Counted from the stretch's first letter, positions 6,591-16,052 are shown. The stretch: 64,000 bases of DNA from Clostridia bacterium (GCA_900759015.1 CAAEUE010000001.1:1-64000), one strand, 5' to 3'. Notes: generated by a model from the sequence alone, not told the origin. Made by a program: numbers and translations.

Positions 6591-8969
6591 TTGAAAAGAC
6601 CAATTATAATAATATTAATTTCATATATTATAGGTATATTAGGGGGCTTATACATAAATAGTATAGCCTTCTTTTGTTTTATACTAATTATTGCAATAAG
6701 CTTTTTTGTCATCAGAAAAATAAATAATAAGTACTGTAGATTTATTAGGAAAATGTTAATAAAAAATACAGAACTATTAGTTTTTACTACTTTAATATTT
6801 GGATATATGTATACGAATATTTTAAATTATAAGTATGATATTAGTTATTTTGATGAAGAAGAAATACAAGAATATTGTATTGTTATTGGAGAAAAAGAGG
6901 AAAAAGAATATAAGAATTTATATAAAGTAAAAATTATTAGTAATAATCAGATAAGAAATGGTACAAGACTTTATTTAAGAGTAGATAAGAAATCTAATAT
7001 TGAATTTGGAGATATGTTATTTATTAAAGGTATATATATTGAACCTGATGTAGATAGAAATGATAGAGGCTTTAATTATAAAGAATACTTGAAGACTATA
7101 GGTATATATGGAACAATAGAAATTGATGAATATCAAGTTATTGGAAAAGAGAAAATAGGTAAATTTTTAATATATACTAATGGTTTAAAACAGAGGTTAA
7201 AAAGTAATATAGAAAGAGTAATTAAAAAAGAAGAAAATAAAAATTTACTTATTGCTATGATTTTAGGAGATACGGATGATTTAACAGAAGAATTAAAAGA
7301 AGATTTTTTAAATAGCAATTTATATCACATTTTGTCCGTATCTGGAGGGCAAGTTGCGAACATAATAATAGGAATCACAATAATCACTAAGTCTTTAAAA
7401 ATACATAAAAAAATAAAAGATACTGTTTTAATAATAATACTTATGGTATTTATGTTTCTTACAGGATTGACTCCTTCTATTATTAGAGCATGTATAATGT
7501 GTATTATAAGTTTAATTAGTAGTTTAATTGTTAAAAGATATGATATAGCTAATAGCTTAGGAATATCATTACTTATAATATTGTTACACAATCCTTTTTC
7601 AATAAACAGTTTAAGCGTATTATTATCATATTTTGGATTTTTAGGAATTATAGTTTTAGGGAGTTTTACAATTGAAAAAGTTAATAAAGTAGTAAAAAAT
7701 AATGTTATAAGATATATTCTTAATATTATAATTAGTTCTATAGCTGCACAAATTTTTATTTTCCCAATAATTTTATATATTTTTGGTACAATTTCATTAA
7801 CTTTTATTTTTTCAAATTTATTAATTATTCCATTATCAACCATTATTACAATTATTGGGTTTTTTATTATGATATGCCCATTACAAATATTTGCAATAGT
7901 AGAGCCAATGATTGAAATAGAAATAAGAGTAGTTAGTTTTTTTGCTAATATAGGTATTTCTAAAATTTATTGTGTTATTCCTAACATTCAGGAGATAATA
8001 ATTTATTATGTAACGAATATTTATTTATATTACATGATAAGAAGAGAGTACATGTATAAAATTAAACACTTTTTTAGAAAATATAAACAAATAATACTAA
8101 TATGTATGGTCATAAGTAGTATTGTAATAAATATTTATAAAAATACACCAAAGGATTTTTACATTAATTTCATAGATGTTGGCCAAGGAGATTCTACACT
8201 TATAACGACACAGTATAATAAGAAAATATTAATAGATGGAGGTGGAAGTGAATTTGGTTCGACTTTTGATGTAGGAGAGAAAACATTATTACCATATTTA
8301 TTAAAGAAAAGAATTTATAAATTAGATTATGTTATTATTTCTCACTTTGATTCAGATCATGTTGGTGGTATTTTAACTATTTTAGAGGAATTAAATGTAA
8401 AAAATATAATAATCGGAAAACAATTTGAAAAATCGGAAAATTATGAAGAATTTATAAAGGTAATTCAAAATAAAAAAATAAAGATATATAATGTGGAAGC
8501 AGGTCAAAGAATAAATATTGATAAAGATACATATATAGATATTTTATGGCCAGATAGCACTAATGTTATTACAGATAATATATTAAATAATAATTCTTTA
8601 GTATGTAAGATAAAATATAAAGGGATAACGATACTATTTACAGGAGATATAGAAGAAATTGCAGAAAACGCAATTATAGATAAATATGAAAACAATTTAC
8701 AAATACTAAAAGCAGATATTATTAAAGTAGCACATCATGGTTCTAAAACGTCTTCTAAAAAGGAATTATTAAAATGTATTAAGCCTAAAATAGCATTAAT
8801 TGGAGTAGGAGAAAATAATAAGTTTGGTCATCCAAGTATAAACACTTTAAATAATTTGGAACAAATAGGATGTAAAATATTTAGAACAGATGATAGTGGA
8901 GAAATATGTATTACGATTAATCAAAGAGGAAAAATAGTAAAAATAAAAGAATGGATTAAATCTTCATAA
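6591..8969 (+). CDS. comEC: DNA internalisation-related competence protein ComEC/Rec2
   Basis: A 792-residue protein, full length for ComEC, the membrane channel that passes single-stranded DNA into the cell during transformation. Order: N-terminal membrane helices with a DUF4131-like segment, a central Competence-family membrane domain (LYHILSVSGGQVANIIIGI, LTGLTPSIIRACIM) and a C-terminal metallo-beta-lactamase-like domain from about residue 520 (FIDVGQGDSTLI, ISHFDSDHVGG, TGDIEE, AHHGSKTSS). The start is TTG 6591, the first possible codon after an in-frame TGA at 6582. comEA is not adjacent. Confidence 0.93.
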   Translation: MKRPIIIILISYIIGILGGLYINSIAFFCFILIIAISFFVIRKINNKYCRFIRKMLIKNTELLVFTTLIFGYMYTNILNYKYDISYFDEEEIQEYCIVIGEKEEKEYKNLYKVKIISNNQIRNGTRLYLRVDKKSNIEFGDMLFIKGIYIEPDVDRNDRGFNYKEYLKTIGIYGTIEIDEYQVIGKEKIGKFLIYTNGLKQRLKSNIERVIKKEENKNLLIAMILGDTDDLTEELKEDFLNSNLYHILSVSGGQVANIIIGITIITKSLKIHKKIKDTVLIIILMVFMFLTGLTPSIIRACIMCIISLISSLIVKRYDIANSLGISLLIILLHNPFSINSLSVLLSYFGFLGIIVLGSFTIEKVNKVVKNNVIRYILNIIISSIAAQIFIFPIILYIFGTISLTFIFSNLLIIPLSTIITIIGFFIMICPLQIFAIVEPMIEIEIRVVSFFANIGISKIYCVIPNIQEIIIYYVTNIYLYYMIRREYMYKIKHFFRKYKQIILICMVISSIVINIYKNTPKDFYINFIDVGQGDSTLITTQYNKKILIDGGGSEFGSTFDVGEKTLLPYLLKKRIYKLDYVIISHFDSDHVGGILTILEELNVKNIIIGKQFEKSENYEEFIKVIQNKKIKIYNVEAGQRINIDKDTYIDILWPDSTNVITDNILNNNSLVCKIKYKGITILFTGDIEEIAENAIIDKYENNLQILKADIIKVAHHGSKTSSKKELLKCIKPKIALIGVGENNKFGHPSINTLNNLEQIGCKIFRTDDSGEICITINQRGKIVKIKEWIKSS

Positions 8970-8980
8970 TTCCTTCACTT

Positions 8981-9009
8981 TTGATAAAAACTTATAAATA
9001 TGATATAAT
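8981..9009 (+). promoter_or_regulatory. Promoter of the 55-residue membrane protein gene
   Basis: TTGATA (8981-8986), 17-nt spacer, TATAAT (9004-9009), downstream of comEC. Confidence 0.7.
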
Positions 9010-9052
9010 AAAGGTGTAATCGTAGGTTGCATAAATATGAGGAGGGTATGAC

Positions 9053-9220
9053 ATGAAAAAAATCAGAGAAGGTTTTGAACGGTTATTTAACGTTATTGAG
9101 GATCTGGTTTTTGATCATCATTGGGATGATGACATTGAGATGATGGTAAGAGGAGATGTGAGAACAGAATTATTATGGTTCTTACTAATCTTATTGGCAA
9201 TCATCGTTTTGGCGATTTAG
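9053..9220 (+). CDS. Small single-pass membrane protein of unknown function (55 aa)
   Basis: The ORF runs from ATG 9053 (GGAGGG at 9041-9046) to TAG 9220. The first about 37 residues are hydrophilic with an acidic, His-containing patch (FDHHWDDDIEMM); residues 39-55 are a hydrophobic C-terminal anchor (LLWFLLILLAIIVLAI). It is monocistronic, with a good promoter upstream and a strong terminator immediately after, which argues that it is real. Codons such as CGG and CTG make it look less AT-biased than comEC. I do not recognise a family. Confidence 0.7.
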   Translation: MKKIREGFERLFNVIEDLVFDHHWDDDIEMMVRGDVRTELLWFLLILLAIIVLAI

Positions 9221-9229
9221 AGTACCCAA

Positions 9230-9277
9230 AAGCACACTGTCTTTAGTAGTACTAAGATAGTGTGCTTAAAACTTTTT
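9230..9277 (+). terminator. Intrinsic terminator of the 55-aa gene
   Basis: AAGCACACT (9230-9238) pairs with AGTGTGCTT (9259-9267), with further pairing inside, then a T-rich tail. Confidence 0.8.
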
Positions 9278-9340
9278 ATGTATAAATTTGCTAATAATTC
9301 TACATAATAATATAAAACAGTTAGAAGGCAGGAGATTTAT

Positions 9341-9931
9341 ATGAGCAAATTTAAAATAGTTATAATATCAATATTTACAATAGCATTGATAATATTAACA
9401 AGTGCTGTAGTATATCAGAATATAAAATATGATAAATTGGCAAAAGAAGAAGAGAAAGTAACAGATGAATGCATTTATGAAAACAATGATATTGAGAATG
9501 ATATAGACGAAATAAAAGTAAGTGAGACAGAAACTAAGGTATCGCCAAATGCAGAACTAATTATAAAAAAATATTATAAGGAATGTGGACATACTACAGA
9601 AGAAAAAAGAAATGTGGCAAATGATATGGTAAATAAAACACAAGAAGAGATTGAAAAATTATATCCCGATTATAAAGTAGAGAGTTTTTTTAATAATAAA
9701 ATAGTTTTATTAAAAGAAGAAGAAGGCCAATGCGATGAACATTATGTTGTAAAAGATGAAAATAGTAATATTATGATTTATAAGATTCTTAGTGATGGAA
9801 CAGAAGAAATATACCAAAATACAGGTATATCAACAGAATATTTGCCAGAAACAGATAAAATAAGTTTGAGGGATGGAATAAAGGTTTTTGGGAGAGAGAA
9901 TTTAAATAGCATTATAGAAGATTTTGAATAA
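9341..9931 (+). CDS. Membrane-anchored protein with BofC-like C-terminal domain
   Basis: A 196-residue protein with an N-terminal membrane anchor or signal (residues 4-26), an acidic linker, and an outside domain. The region from about residue 75 (IIKKYYKECGHTTEEKR) to the C-terminus (IYQNTGISTEYLPETDKI, LRDGIKVFGRENLNSI) resembles the BofC C-terminal domain; in Bacillus BofC restrains SpoIVB in sigma-K control. The match is by eye and short, so family assignment is tentative. With ylbJ and bofA in the window, a sporulation link is plausible. Confidence 0.6.
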   Translation: MSKFKIVIISIFTIALIILTSAVVYQNIKYDKLAKEEEKVTDECIYENNDIENDIDEIKVSETETKVSPNAELIIKKYYKECGHTTEEKRNVANDMVNKTQEEIEKLYPDYKVESFFNNKIVLLKEEEGQCDEHYVVKDENSNIMIYKILSDGTEEIYQNTGISTEYLPETDKISLRDGIKVFGRENLNSIIEDFE

Positions 9932-9960
9932 GATTAGTTTCATAAAAACAAAGGCAAAAT

Positions 9961-9994
9961 AAAGACAGTTCTATTTTTTAGAACTGTCTTTTGT
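9961..9994. terminator. Convergent terminator between the BofC-like gene and pgsA
   Basis: AAAGACAGTTCT (9961-9972) pairs with AGAACTGTCTTT (9980-9991), a 12-bp stem with T-rich flank. It overlaps the last codons and stop of pgsA on the minus strand. Confidence 0.75.
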
Positions 9995-10570
9995 TTTGTC
10001 TACAAATTGCTCATTTATCTTTAAATTTTCTTTCTTTAGATATCCTTGCATATAAAAAGCTTTTATATACATAACTAAAGAAAATATTGTAGAAATTAAT
10101 GCTAAGTAATAAATATATATACTAAAGTCAAATGAAAAATCAAATTGTTTTATAAACAAAGAACATACAATAGCTATATAAAATAGTACTGTAGCAAGTT
10201 TTCCATACCATCTACTAGAAACAACTAATTCCTTTCCATAAAGAAATGAAGCTCCTGCAACCATAATAAATTCTTTTAAAACAACTATAATAATTATCCA
10301 CATAGGAATTATATCTTTTATAGCCAAAGTTCCTAAAGTTATTATCTGAGTACATTTATCTGCTAACGGATCAATTAATTTTCCAAAATTAGTAATAAAA
10401 TTAAATTTTCTTGCAATGAACCCATCTAATATATCTGTTAAACCTGATATCGTAAAAATAATAAAAGCTGCGATATATGAATCATAAACTAAGTTTAATA
10501 CAATAAAAGGTATAAGTATAAATCTAAATATTGTTAATATATTAGGAATTTGTTTAGCAATTTTTCTCAT
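9971..10570 (-). CDS. pgsA: CDP-diacylglycerol-glycerol-3-phosphate 3-phosphatidyltransferase
   Basis: A 199-residue integral membrane enzyme making phosphatidylglycerophosphate from CDP-diacylglycerol and glycerol-3-phosphate. The CDP-alcohol phosphotransferase signature DG-x2-AR-x8-G-x3-D-x3-D is intact (DGFIARKF then NFGKLIDPLADK). It begins NILTIFRFILIPF, typical of PgsA. It follows clpE on the minus strand with only 13 nt between, so the two may be co-transcribed. Confidence 0.92.
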   Translation of the reverse strand: MRKIAKQIPNILTIFRFILIPFIVLNLVYDSYIAAFIIFTISGLTDILDGFIARKFNFITNFGKLIDPLADKCTQIITLGTLAIKDIIPMWIIIIVVLKEFIMVAGASFLYGKELVVSSRWYGKLATVLFYIAIVCSLFIKQFDFSFDFSIYIYYLALISTIFSLVMYIKAFYMQGYLKKENLKINEQFVDKTKDSSKK

Positions 10571-10583
10571 CTATAATCCTCCA

Positions 10584-12941
10584 TTATAATATTGTAAATG
10601 TTAATTCATTATTTTCTAAATCTACTTTTACGGTATTACCATTATTTATTTCTTGTCTTAAAACCTTTTCAGATAATTCATCTTCTACATAACGTTGTAT
10701 AGCTCTTCTTAATGGTCTTGCACCATATTTTAAATCTGTTCCTTTTTTCATTAAATATTTTTTTGCATTATCACTTACGATTAAACTGATATTTTTATCT
10801 GCAAGAGCTTTACTTGTGTCTGCAAGCATTATATCAACAATTTGGATTAATTCATTTTCTGTTAAACTATCAAAAATAACAATTTCATCAACTCTATTTA
10901 AAAATTCAGGTCTGAATGTTTCTCTAAGACTAGACTCTATTTTTTCTTTATTGTAAGTTTTTGATGAGTTAAAACCAATAGAATTTACATTAACGTTTGA
11001 ACCAACATTTGATGTCATTATAATAATTGTATTTTCGAAACTTACTGTATTTCCTTGTGAATCTGTAAGTCTACCATCATCTAATATTTGTAATAATAAG
11101 TTAAATACATCTGGGTGAGCTTTTTCTATTTCATCAAATAGTACAATTGAATAAGGTTGTCTTTTTACTTTTTCTGTTAATTGACCAGCATCATCATATC
11201 CAACATATCCTGGAGGTGAACCAATCAATTTTGATGTAGAATTGCTTTCCATGTATTCAGACATATCGATTCGTATAATCATGTCTTCGTTTCCAAACAT
11301 TTCGTATGCTAAAGATTTGGCAAGTTCTGTTTTACCAACGCCTGTAGGCCCAACAAAAATGAAAGATGGTGGACGTTTAGTACTTTTTAGTCCTGCACGA
11401 TTTCTTCTTATTGCGCGAGCAACACTGTTTACAGCTTCATTTTGACCAATTATTCTAGTGTGAAGATTTTTTTCTAAATTTAATAATTTATCTGTTTCAG
11501 CCTCTGTTATTTTTGTTACAGGAATTTTAGTCCAACTTTCTATGACTTGTGCAATATCTTGGACTGTTAAATTTGGAATTGACATATTTTTATTGATATC
11601 TTCGATTTCTTGATTAATTGAGCATTCTGTAGCCTTTAATTTTGCAGCTTTTTCATAATCTTGATTAGAATCAGCTTCACTAGTTGTTTTGGCACTTTCA
11701 GCAGCAATTTCTTCTTGTTCATCTTTTACTTCTTGTAGTCTCTTTTTTAAAACTTGTAATTTAAATAAATCTTTGTTATTTAAATTAATTCTAGAACAAG
11801 CTTCGTCTAAAATATCAATTGCCTTATCTGGTAAAAATCTGTCATGTATATATTTCTCTGACATTGATACAGTTTTTTCTATAACTTCTTTAGAAATTTT
11901 TACACCATGAAATTTTTCGTAATATTGTTTAATTCCTTCTAATATTTCTACAGTATCTTGAATAGTAGGTTCTTGGACAATTATAGGTTGGAATCTTCTT
12001 TCTAAAGCAGAATCCTTTTCTATATATTTTCTATATTCTTTTAAAGTAGTTGTTCCAATTAATTGAATTTCTCCATTTGCAAGAGAAGGTTTTAATATAT
12101 TAGCAGCATTCATAGAATGGTCTGCATCTCCAGCTCCAATAATATTATGAATTTCGTCTATTACTAATATAATATTTCCGAGTTCTTTACATTCATCAAC
12201 TAAAGATTTAATTCTTGCTTCAAATTGACCTCTAAATTGTGTTCCAGCAATTAGAGCTGTCATATCTATTAGATAGACTTCTTTATCTAATAATTTTGGT
12301 GGAACTTCTTTATTTGCAATTTTAATAGCAAGCCCTTGAGCTAATGCTGTTTTACCAACGCCTGGTTCTCCTATTAAACAAGGATTATTTTTTGACCTTC
12401 TATTTAAAATTTGAATCATTCTTTCTATTTCTTTATTTCTACCGATTACATTGTCTAATTCATTGTTTTTGGCCTTTTGTGTTAAATTTGTACCATATGA
12501 ATCTAAAAATTTTCTTTTCTTTTTTTTGTTTTTAGAGTTTCTTTTTTGTTGTTTAGTATTAGTATTTTCAGATTCATTAGAGTCAGTATTAGGGGTTATA
12601 AAACCAGCAAACAATGACTCTAAAGGCACTCCGTTTAAATTTTTATCTGCAGAATCATCATCATCAGAATTATTAGGATCATTTCCAAGATTAACTAAAT
12701 TTAAAGATTCTAAATTTAGATTTTTAGATAAGTCTTTAAAAAGTGATTCTATTTGATTAGACATATTATTATCTCTATTATTATTTAGAATGTTATTTTG
12801 TTTTGAAATAACATCTAATGGGTCTATTCCTTTTTTCTTTGCACAATCATAGCATAAACCTTTTAAAGATTCGTTTCCATCTTTATCTATCGAATTTATA
12901 AATATGATTGCAGTATTCTTTTTACATTCTGAACAAATCAT
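10584..12941 (-). CDS. clpE: ATP-dependent Clp protease ATP-binding subunit, ClpE type
   Basis: A 785-residue HSP100 unfoldase that feeds proteins to ClpP. Instead of the usual Clp-N double repeat it has an N-terminal zinc finger (CSECKKNT...CYDCAKK), the hallmark of ClpE. Then come a charged linker, AAA domain 1 (Walker A GEPGVGKTA, Walker B VIDEIHNI), a UVR-like coiled region (NQDYEKAAKLKATE), AAA domain 2 (GPTGVGKTE, LFDEIEKAHPDV) and the C-terminal D2-small domain. An IGF tripeptide (NVNSIGFNSS) fits the ClpP-docking loop. The start at 12941 has AAGGAGA upstream. Confidence 0.93.
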   Translation of the reverse strand: MICSECKKNTAIIFINSIDKDGNESLKGLCYDCAKKKGIDPLDVISKQNNILNNNRDNNMSNQIESLFKDLSKNLNLESLNLVNLGNDPNNSDDDDSADKNLNGVPLESLFAGFITPNTDSNESENTNTKQQKRNSKNKKKKRKFLDSYGTNLTQKAKNNELDNVIGRNKEIERMIQILNRRSKNNPCLIGEPGVGKTALAQGLAIKIANKEVPPKLLDKEVYLIDMTALIAGTQFRGQFEARIKSLVDECKELGNIILVIDEIHNIIGAGDADHSMNAANILKPSLANGEIQLIGTTTLKEYRKYIEKDSALERRFQPIIVQEPTIQDTVEILEGIKQYYEKFHGVKISKEVIEKTVSMSEKYIHDRFLPDKAIDILDEACSRINLNNKDLFKLQVLKKRLQEVKDEQEEIAAESAKTTSEADSNQDYEKAAKLKATECSINQEIEDINKNMSIPNLTVQDIAQVIESWTKIPVTKITEAETDKLLNLEKNLHTRIIGQNEAVNSVARAIRRNRAGLKSTKRPPSFIFVGPTGVGKTELAKSLAYEMFGNEDMIIRIDMSEYMESNSTSKLIGSPPGYVGYDDAGQLTEKVKRQPYSIVLFDEIEKAHPDVFNLLLQILDDGRLTDSQGNTVSFENTIIIMTSNVGSNVNVNSIGFNSSKTYNKEKIESSLRETFRPEFLNRVDEIVIFDSLTENELIQIVDIMLADTSKALADKNISLIVSDNAKKYLMKKGTDLKYGARPLRRAIQRYVEDELSEKVLRQEINNGNTVKVDLENNELTFTIL

Positions 12942-13000
12942 TAATTAAGTTCTCCTTTATTGAAAATTTATATTTTATACAATATATATAATACTATATT

Positions 13001-13028
13001 ATTATACCACAATAGTCAATGTTTTCAA
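13001..13028 (-). promoter_or_regulatory. Promoter of clpE (minus strand)
   Basis: On the minus strand: TTGAAA (13028-13023), 16-nt spacer, TGG-TATAAT (-10 at 13006-13001). The TG before the -10 makes it an extended -10. Confidence 0.65.
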
Positions 13029-13050
13029 ACAATATATCTACTTAAAAAAG

Positions 13051-13079
13051 TTGAAAATTATATGTCTAGATGTTATAAT
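13051..13079 (+). promoter_or_regulatory. Promoter of the DUF4163-like gene
   Basis: TTGAAA (13051-13056), 17-nt spacer, TATAAT (13074-13079); it is divergent from the clpE promoter. Confidence 0.7.
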
Positions 13080-13106
13080 GAGAAGGAAGTTAGTAAAGGA
13101 GTACAT

Positions 13107-13946
13107 ATGAGAAAAGTAAAAATACCTAAAACACAAATATTCTGTTTCCTTCTCATATTGATTGTTTGTATAATTGCTATTGTAGAAGCATTATATTATG
13201 TAATGAATGGAGATATTATAGAAAGTGAAAAAGAAGGAAATAATAATACAAATGATATTGAAGTGTCAGAAACGAATTTAGTAGAAAATTTTGATGATTT
13301 GTTTCAAAACACATTTAATAATTCTAATACATCAGAAAATGCTGAAAAAATAAGTTCAGATAAAGATTATGTATATACAGAATATGCAAAACAAGAAGTC
13401 AATTCAGGTAACTATGAAATAGATGTAAATATTCCTACTATTAATATAAATTCAGAAGAAGTAAAATCATATAATGAAGAGATAAAACATGTATTTCAAG
13501 CAAAGGCAGAAAGTATACTAAATGGGGGTGCAGATAGATCAATTTATTCTGTAGATTATGAAGCATATTTAAATAATAATATTTTATCAGTGGTAATAAA
13601 ATCAACTTTAAAAGAAGGAAATAATCCACAAAGATTAATTGTACAAACATATTGTTATGATATTAAAGAAATGAAAAAAGTTGAATTTTCTGATATTATG
13701 AAAATAAAAAATTTAGATACAGCTACAGCTCAAGATAAGATAACAAGACAAATGCAAGGTAAACAATCCGAAGCAAAAGCTTTGCAACAGTTAGGTTATC
13801 CAGCCTATATAAGAGCTTTACGAAGTGATAGATATGATGTAGAAAATATTTCTAATTTTTTTATAGATGATAATAATAATGTTTATGTTATATATGCATA
13901 TGGTAATACCGAAAATACAGATGTAATAGATATAATTATATTTTAA
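13107..13946 (+). CDS. Membrane-anchored protein with DUF4163/DUF3298 (RsiV/PdaC-like) domain
   Basis: A 279-residue protein with one N-terminal membrane helix (about residues 11-32), an acidic Asn-rich linker, then an extracellular domain from about residue 90. The IDVNIPTININSEEVKSYNEEIK strand-helix and the later CYDIKEMKKVEFSDIMK segment fit the DUF4163/DUF3298 pair found in RsiV anti-sigma factors and in PdaC. No sigma-factor gene is adjacent, so an anti-sigma role is not supported by context. ATG 13107 is chosen because AAAGGAG lies just upstream; longer in-frame readings start before the promoter. Confidence 0.7.
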   Translation: MRKVKIPKTQIFCFLLILIVCIIAIVEALYYVMNGDIIESEKEGNNNTNDIEVSETNLVENFDDLFQNTFNNSNTSENAEKISSDKDYVYTEYAKQEVNSGNYEIDVNIPTININSEEVKSYNEEIKHVFQAKAESILNGGADRSIYSVDYEAYLNNNILSVVIKSTLKEGNNPQRLIVQTYCYDIKEMKKVEFSDIMKIKNLDTATAQDKITRQMQGKQSEAKALQQLGYPAYIRALRSDRYDVENISNFFIDDNNNVYVIYAYGNTENTDVIDIIIF

Positions 13947-13975
13947 AAGCAACAATGAAGAAATTGTTGCTTTTT
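13947..13975 (+). terminator. Intrinsic terminator after the DUF4163-like gene
   Basis: AAGCAACAAT (13947-13956) pairs with ATTGTTGCTT (13963-13972) then T run; it begins directly at the stop codon. Confidence 0.85.
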
Positions 13976-14012
13976 GTAATGATTTGTATAAGTATTAAAG
14001 TTAATTATAGTA

Positions 14013-14045
14013 AAAAAAGAAGCACTTTATAGTGCTTCTTTTTTG
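14013..14045. terminator. Second, symmetric terminator hairpin
   Basis: AAAAGAAGCACT (14015-14026) pairs with AGTGCTTCTTTT (14031-14042). The A run before and T run after allow use in both directions. Confidence 0.7.
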
Positions 14046-14074
14046 AAAATAAAAGGGGATGTTTTTAAACATAC

Positions 14075-14114
14075 AGTCAGTAATTGGAGTAATAAGTATT
14101 ACTGACTTCTTTTA
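14075..14114 (+). terminator. Third hairpin in the convergent gap
   Basis: AGTCAGTAAT (14075-14084) pairs with ATTACTGACT (14098-14107), followed by TCTTTT. Confidence 0.5.
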
Positions 14115-14181
14115 TAATATACCAATGAATTTTGTTCATTTTGTGAACTTAAAGTGATATATTTGAAAAAATATAATTTAT

Positions 14182-14223
14182 TTAAAAAATTTTATGGACA
14201 CGAAATATTTTATTACGTGTCCA
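14182..14223 (-). terminator. Terminator of htrA (minus strand)
   Basis: ATGGACACG (14194-14202) pairs with CGTGTCCAT (14215-14223). Read on the minus strand it is followed by a T-rich tract (AAAATTTTTTAAATAAA region). Confidence 0.75.
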
Positions 14224-14230
14224 TTATAAT

Positions 14231-15463
14231 TTAATTATTTTCAGATGGTTGTTCTTGTAATGTTACTTTTACATCCATATCTTTTCCGTTTCTGTTTATT
14301 TTTAAAGTAATTTCATCACCAATTTGATGTTGATTTTTTATATTATTTAATTCGTCCATTGTTGTTATAGAAGTTCCGTCTATTCCAGTTATAACATCAC
14401 CAGCTTTTATACCAGCTTTTTCTGCTGCTCCAAATGCTTCAACAGAAACTACATAAACTCCTTGCACTAAATTATTTGCTTTGGCAGTTTGTTCAGTTAA
14501 ATCTCTACCAGTTAATCCGATATAAGGTCTAGCAACTTTTCCATTAGAAATTAATTGTTCAAATATTGGTTTGGCAGAATCTATTGGAATTGCAAATCCC
14601 ATACCTTCAACACCAGTTCCATTTAATTTTAATGTATTTATACCAATAACTTTACCTTCACTATTTACTAAAGCACCACCACTGTTACCAGAATTTATAG
14701 CTGCATCTGTTTGGATAAGATTATATGTGTTTCCATCTGTACTTTGTACAGTTCTGTTAACGGCACTTATAATTCCAGATGTTACAGAACTTTGCATTCC
14801 TAAAGGATTACCAACAGCCATTGCAAATTCTCCAACAACAACACTATTTGAATCACCTAGTTCTGCAGGAGTTAAATCGTTTTTATCTATTTTTATAACT
14901 GCTAGGTCTGTTTGCGAATCTGTACCAACAACTTTTGCTTCATATTCTGTTGTATCATTATATAATGTTACTGTAATTTTTGTAGCTTCAGAAACTGCAT
15001 AGTAAGAAGAAGAATCACTAGAGCTAACTACATGGTTATTAGTTAAAATATAACCATCTTCACTAAGGATTATTCCAGATCCCTCAGCAGCTGCAGCTTG
15101 TGAACCACTAAAAATAGAATTTACAGTATATTGTACTTTAATTCCAACTATTGATGGTAAAACTTTTGATGCAACATTTGTTGCTGTATCAGAGTATCCT
15201 GATAAAGATACTAGATTTTGAGTTCCTACAGATTGTGTAGATGTTGTTTTTGTATTTGAAGATGAACCAATTATATTATTTCTAATTGTTGGTATGCCAA
15301 AACAAGCTCCAACAACTAAGGCAGCACCTATAACTCCTGAACAAAATGGAATTAAAACACTTTTTCCAAAACCTGTTTTTCCTTTTTCTTTAAAAGTCTT
15401 GTTATTTTTTTGTGGAAAATTAAATTTTTTATTTTCAACATTTTTTTGATTATTTTCTTCCAT
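14231..15463 (-). CDS. htrA: HtrA/DegP-type serine protease with PDZ domain
   Basis: A 410-residue membrane-anchored surface protease for misfolded exported proteins. Order: Lys/Asn-rich cytoplasmic N-terminus, one membrane helix (about residues 38-62), a Ser/Thr linker, the trypsin-like domain with His (ILTNNHVVSS), Asp (DLAVIKID) and Ser (NSGNSGGALVN), and a C-terminal PDZ domain (GVYVVSVEAFGAAEKAGIKA). Start ATG at 15463 has GGAGGT 7 nt upstream; a further in-frame ATG at 15478 overlaps that site and is less likely. Confidence 0.94.
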   Translation of the reverse strand: MEENNQKNVENKKFNFPQKNNKTFKEKGKTGFGKSVLIPFCSGVIGAALVVGACFGIPTIRNNIIGSSSNTKTTSTQSVGTQNLVSLSGYSDTATNVASKVLPSIVGIKVQYTVNSIFSGSQAAAAEGSGIILSEDGYILTNNHVVSSSDSSSYYAVSEATKITVTLYNDTTEYEAKVVGTDSQTDLAVIKIDKNDLTPAELGDSNSVVVGEFAMAVGNPLGMQSSVTSGIISAVNRTVQSTDGNTYNLIQTDAAINSGNSGGALVNSEGKVIGINTLKLNGTGVEGMGFAIPIDSAKPIFEQLISNGKVARPYIGLTGRDLTEQTAKANNLVQGVYVVSVEAFGAAEKAGIKAGDVITGIDGTSITTMDELNNIKNQHQIGDEITLKINRNGKDMDVKVTLQEQPSENN

Positions 15464-15487
15464 TAAAATTACCTCCATTTTTATTAT

Positions 15488-15515
15488 CTTATACTAAACT
15501 AATTAAAAGATACAA
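15488..15515 (-). promoter_or_regulatory. Promoter of htrA (minus strand)
   Basis: Minus strand TTGTAT (15515-15510), 16-nt spacer, TATAAG (15493-15488). Confidence 0.5.
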
Positions 15516-15555
15516 TAGTTTTGTGAAAAAACTGTGAAAAATGTGTATTTCTTTA

Positions 15556-15584
15556 TTGTAATAATGAAAAAAAGAATATATAAT
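15556..15584 (+). promoter_or_regulatory. Promoter upstream of the 145-aa anchored protein and rnhB
   Basis: TTGTAA (15556-15561), 17-nt spacer, TATAAT (15579-15584). Confidence 0.6.
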
Positions 15585-15604
15585 AAGAAAAATTGGAGGG
15601 AAAT

Positions 15605-16042
15605 ATGAGAAAAAAAGGTTTTTTAAATCTTAAATTAATATTAATTGTGCTAATAATAGTTATATTAGTAATAGCAGCTGTTTTCTATGTAAAAAATAGT
15701 TTACATGATCAAGAATTGCAAAGTTTGAGTACAACTATGTTACAAATACAAGCTAAGGCTAAAGTTATAAATGAAAGAAATAAAGTGAATAATACGAGTG
15801 ATTATATAGGAAAAGATGTAACAGAAGATCAATTAAAAAAATTAAATATAGAAAATAATGGAAAAGTAAAAGTTTTAGATGAAGAAGAGTTAAAAAAATT
15901 GGAAGTTACAGAAATAAAAGAAAATCAAGATTTTGTGATAAACTATGAAACAGAAGAAGTATATTATTTAGAAGGTTATCAAACAGATGATAATAATATT
16001 GTTTATTCTTTAACTGATATTAACGGTTTAGCAGTAGAATAA
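15605..16042 (+). CDS. Membrane-anchored protein of unknown function, pseudopilin-like N-terminus (145 aa)
   Basis: The protein begins with a short Lys/Arg-rich stretch, then a membrane helix (about residues 9-29) that runs into a long polar helix (LHDQELQSLSTTMLQIQAKA). That shape resembles a type II/IV pseudopilin but lacks the GFTLIE prepilin motif. The C-terminal half is a small mixed domain (NYETEEVYYLEGYQTDDNN). GGAGGG precedes ATG 15605. It lies 10 nt before rnhB and is probably co-transcribed with it. I recognise no named family. Confidence 0.65.
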   Translation: MRKKGFLNLKLILIVLIIVILVIAAVFYVKNSLHDQELQSLSTTMLQIQAKAKVINERNKVNNTSDYIGKDVTEDQLKKLNIENNGKVKVLDEEELKKLEVTEIKENQDFVINYETEEVYYLEGYQTDDNNIVYSLTDINGLAVE

Positions 16043-16052
16043 TGGAGGGAAA

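Noticed and set aside
7325..7843. 172-codon minus-strand frame inside comEC
   Set aside because: It is complementary to the membrane domain of a full-length comEC; no start signals.
13011..13029. CtsR-like direct repeat (AGTCAAT-GTT-TTCAAAC) at the clpE promoter
   Set aside because: Several mismatches to the GGTCAAA heptads and no ctsR gene in the window; kept only as a weak possibility.
15605..16042. Type IV prepilin assignment
   Set aside because: The hydrophobic helix shape fits but the Gly-Phe-Thr-Leu-Ile-Glu processing motif is absent and no pilus genes are near.
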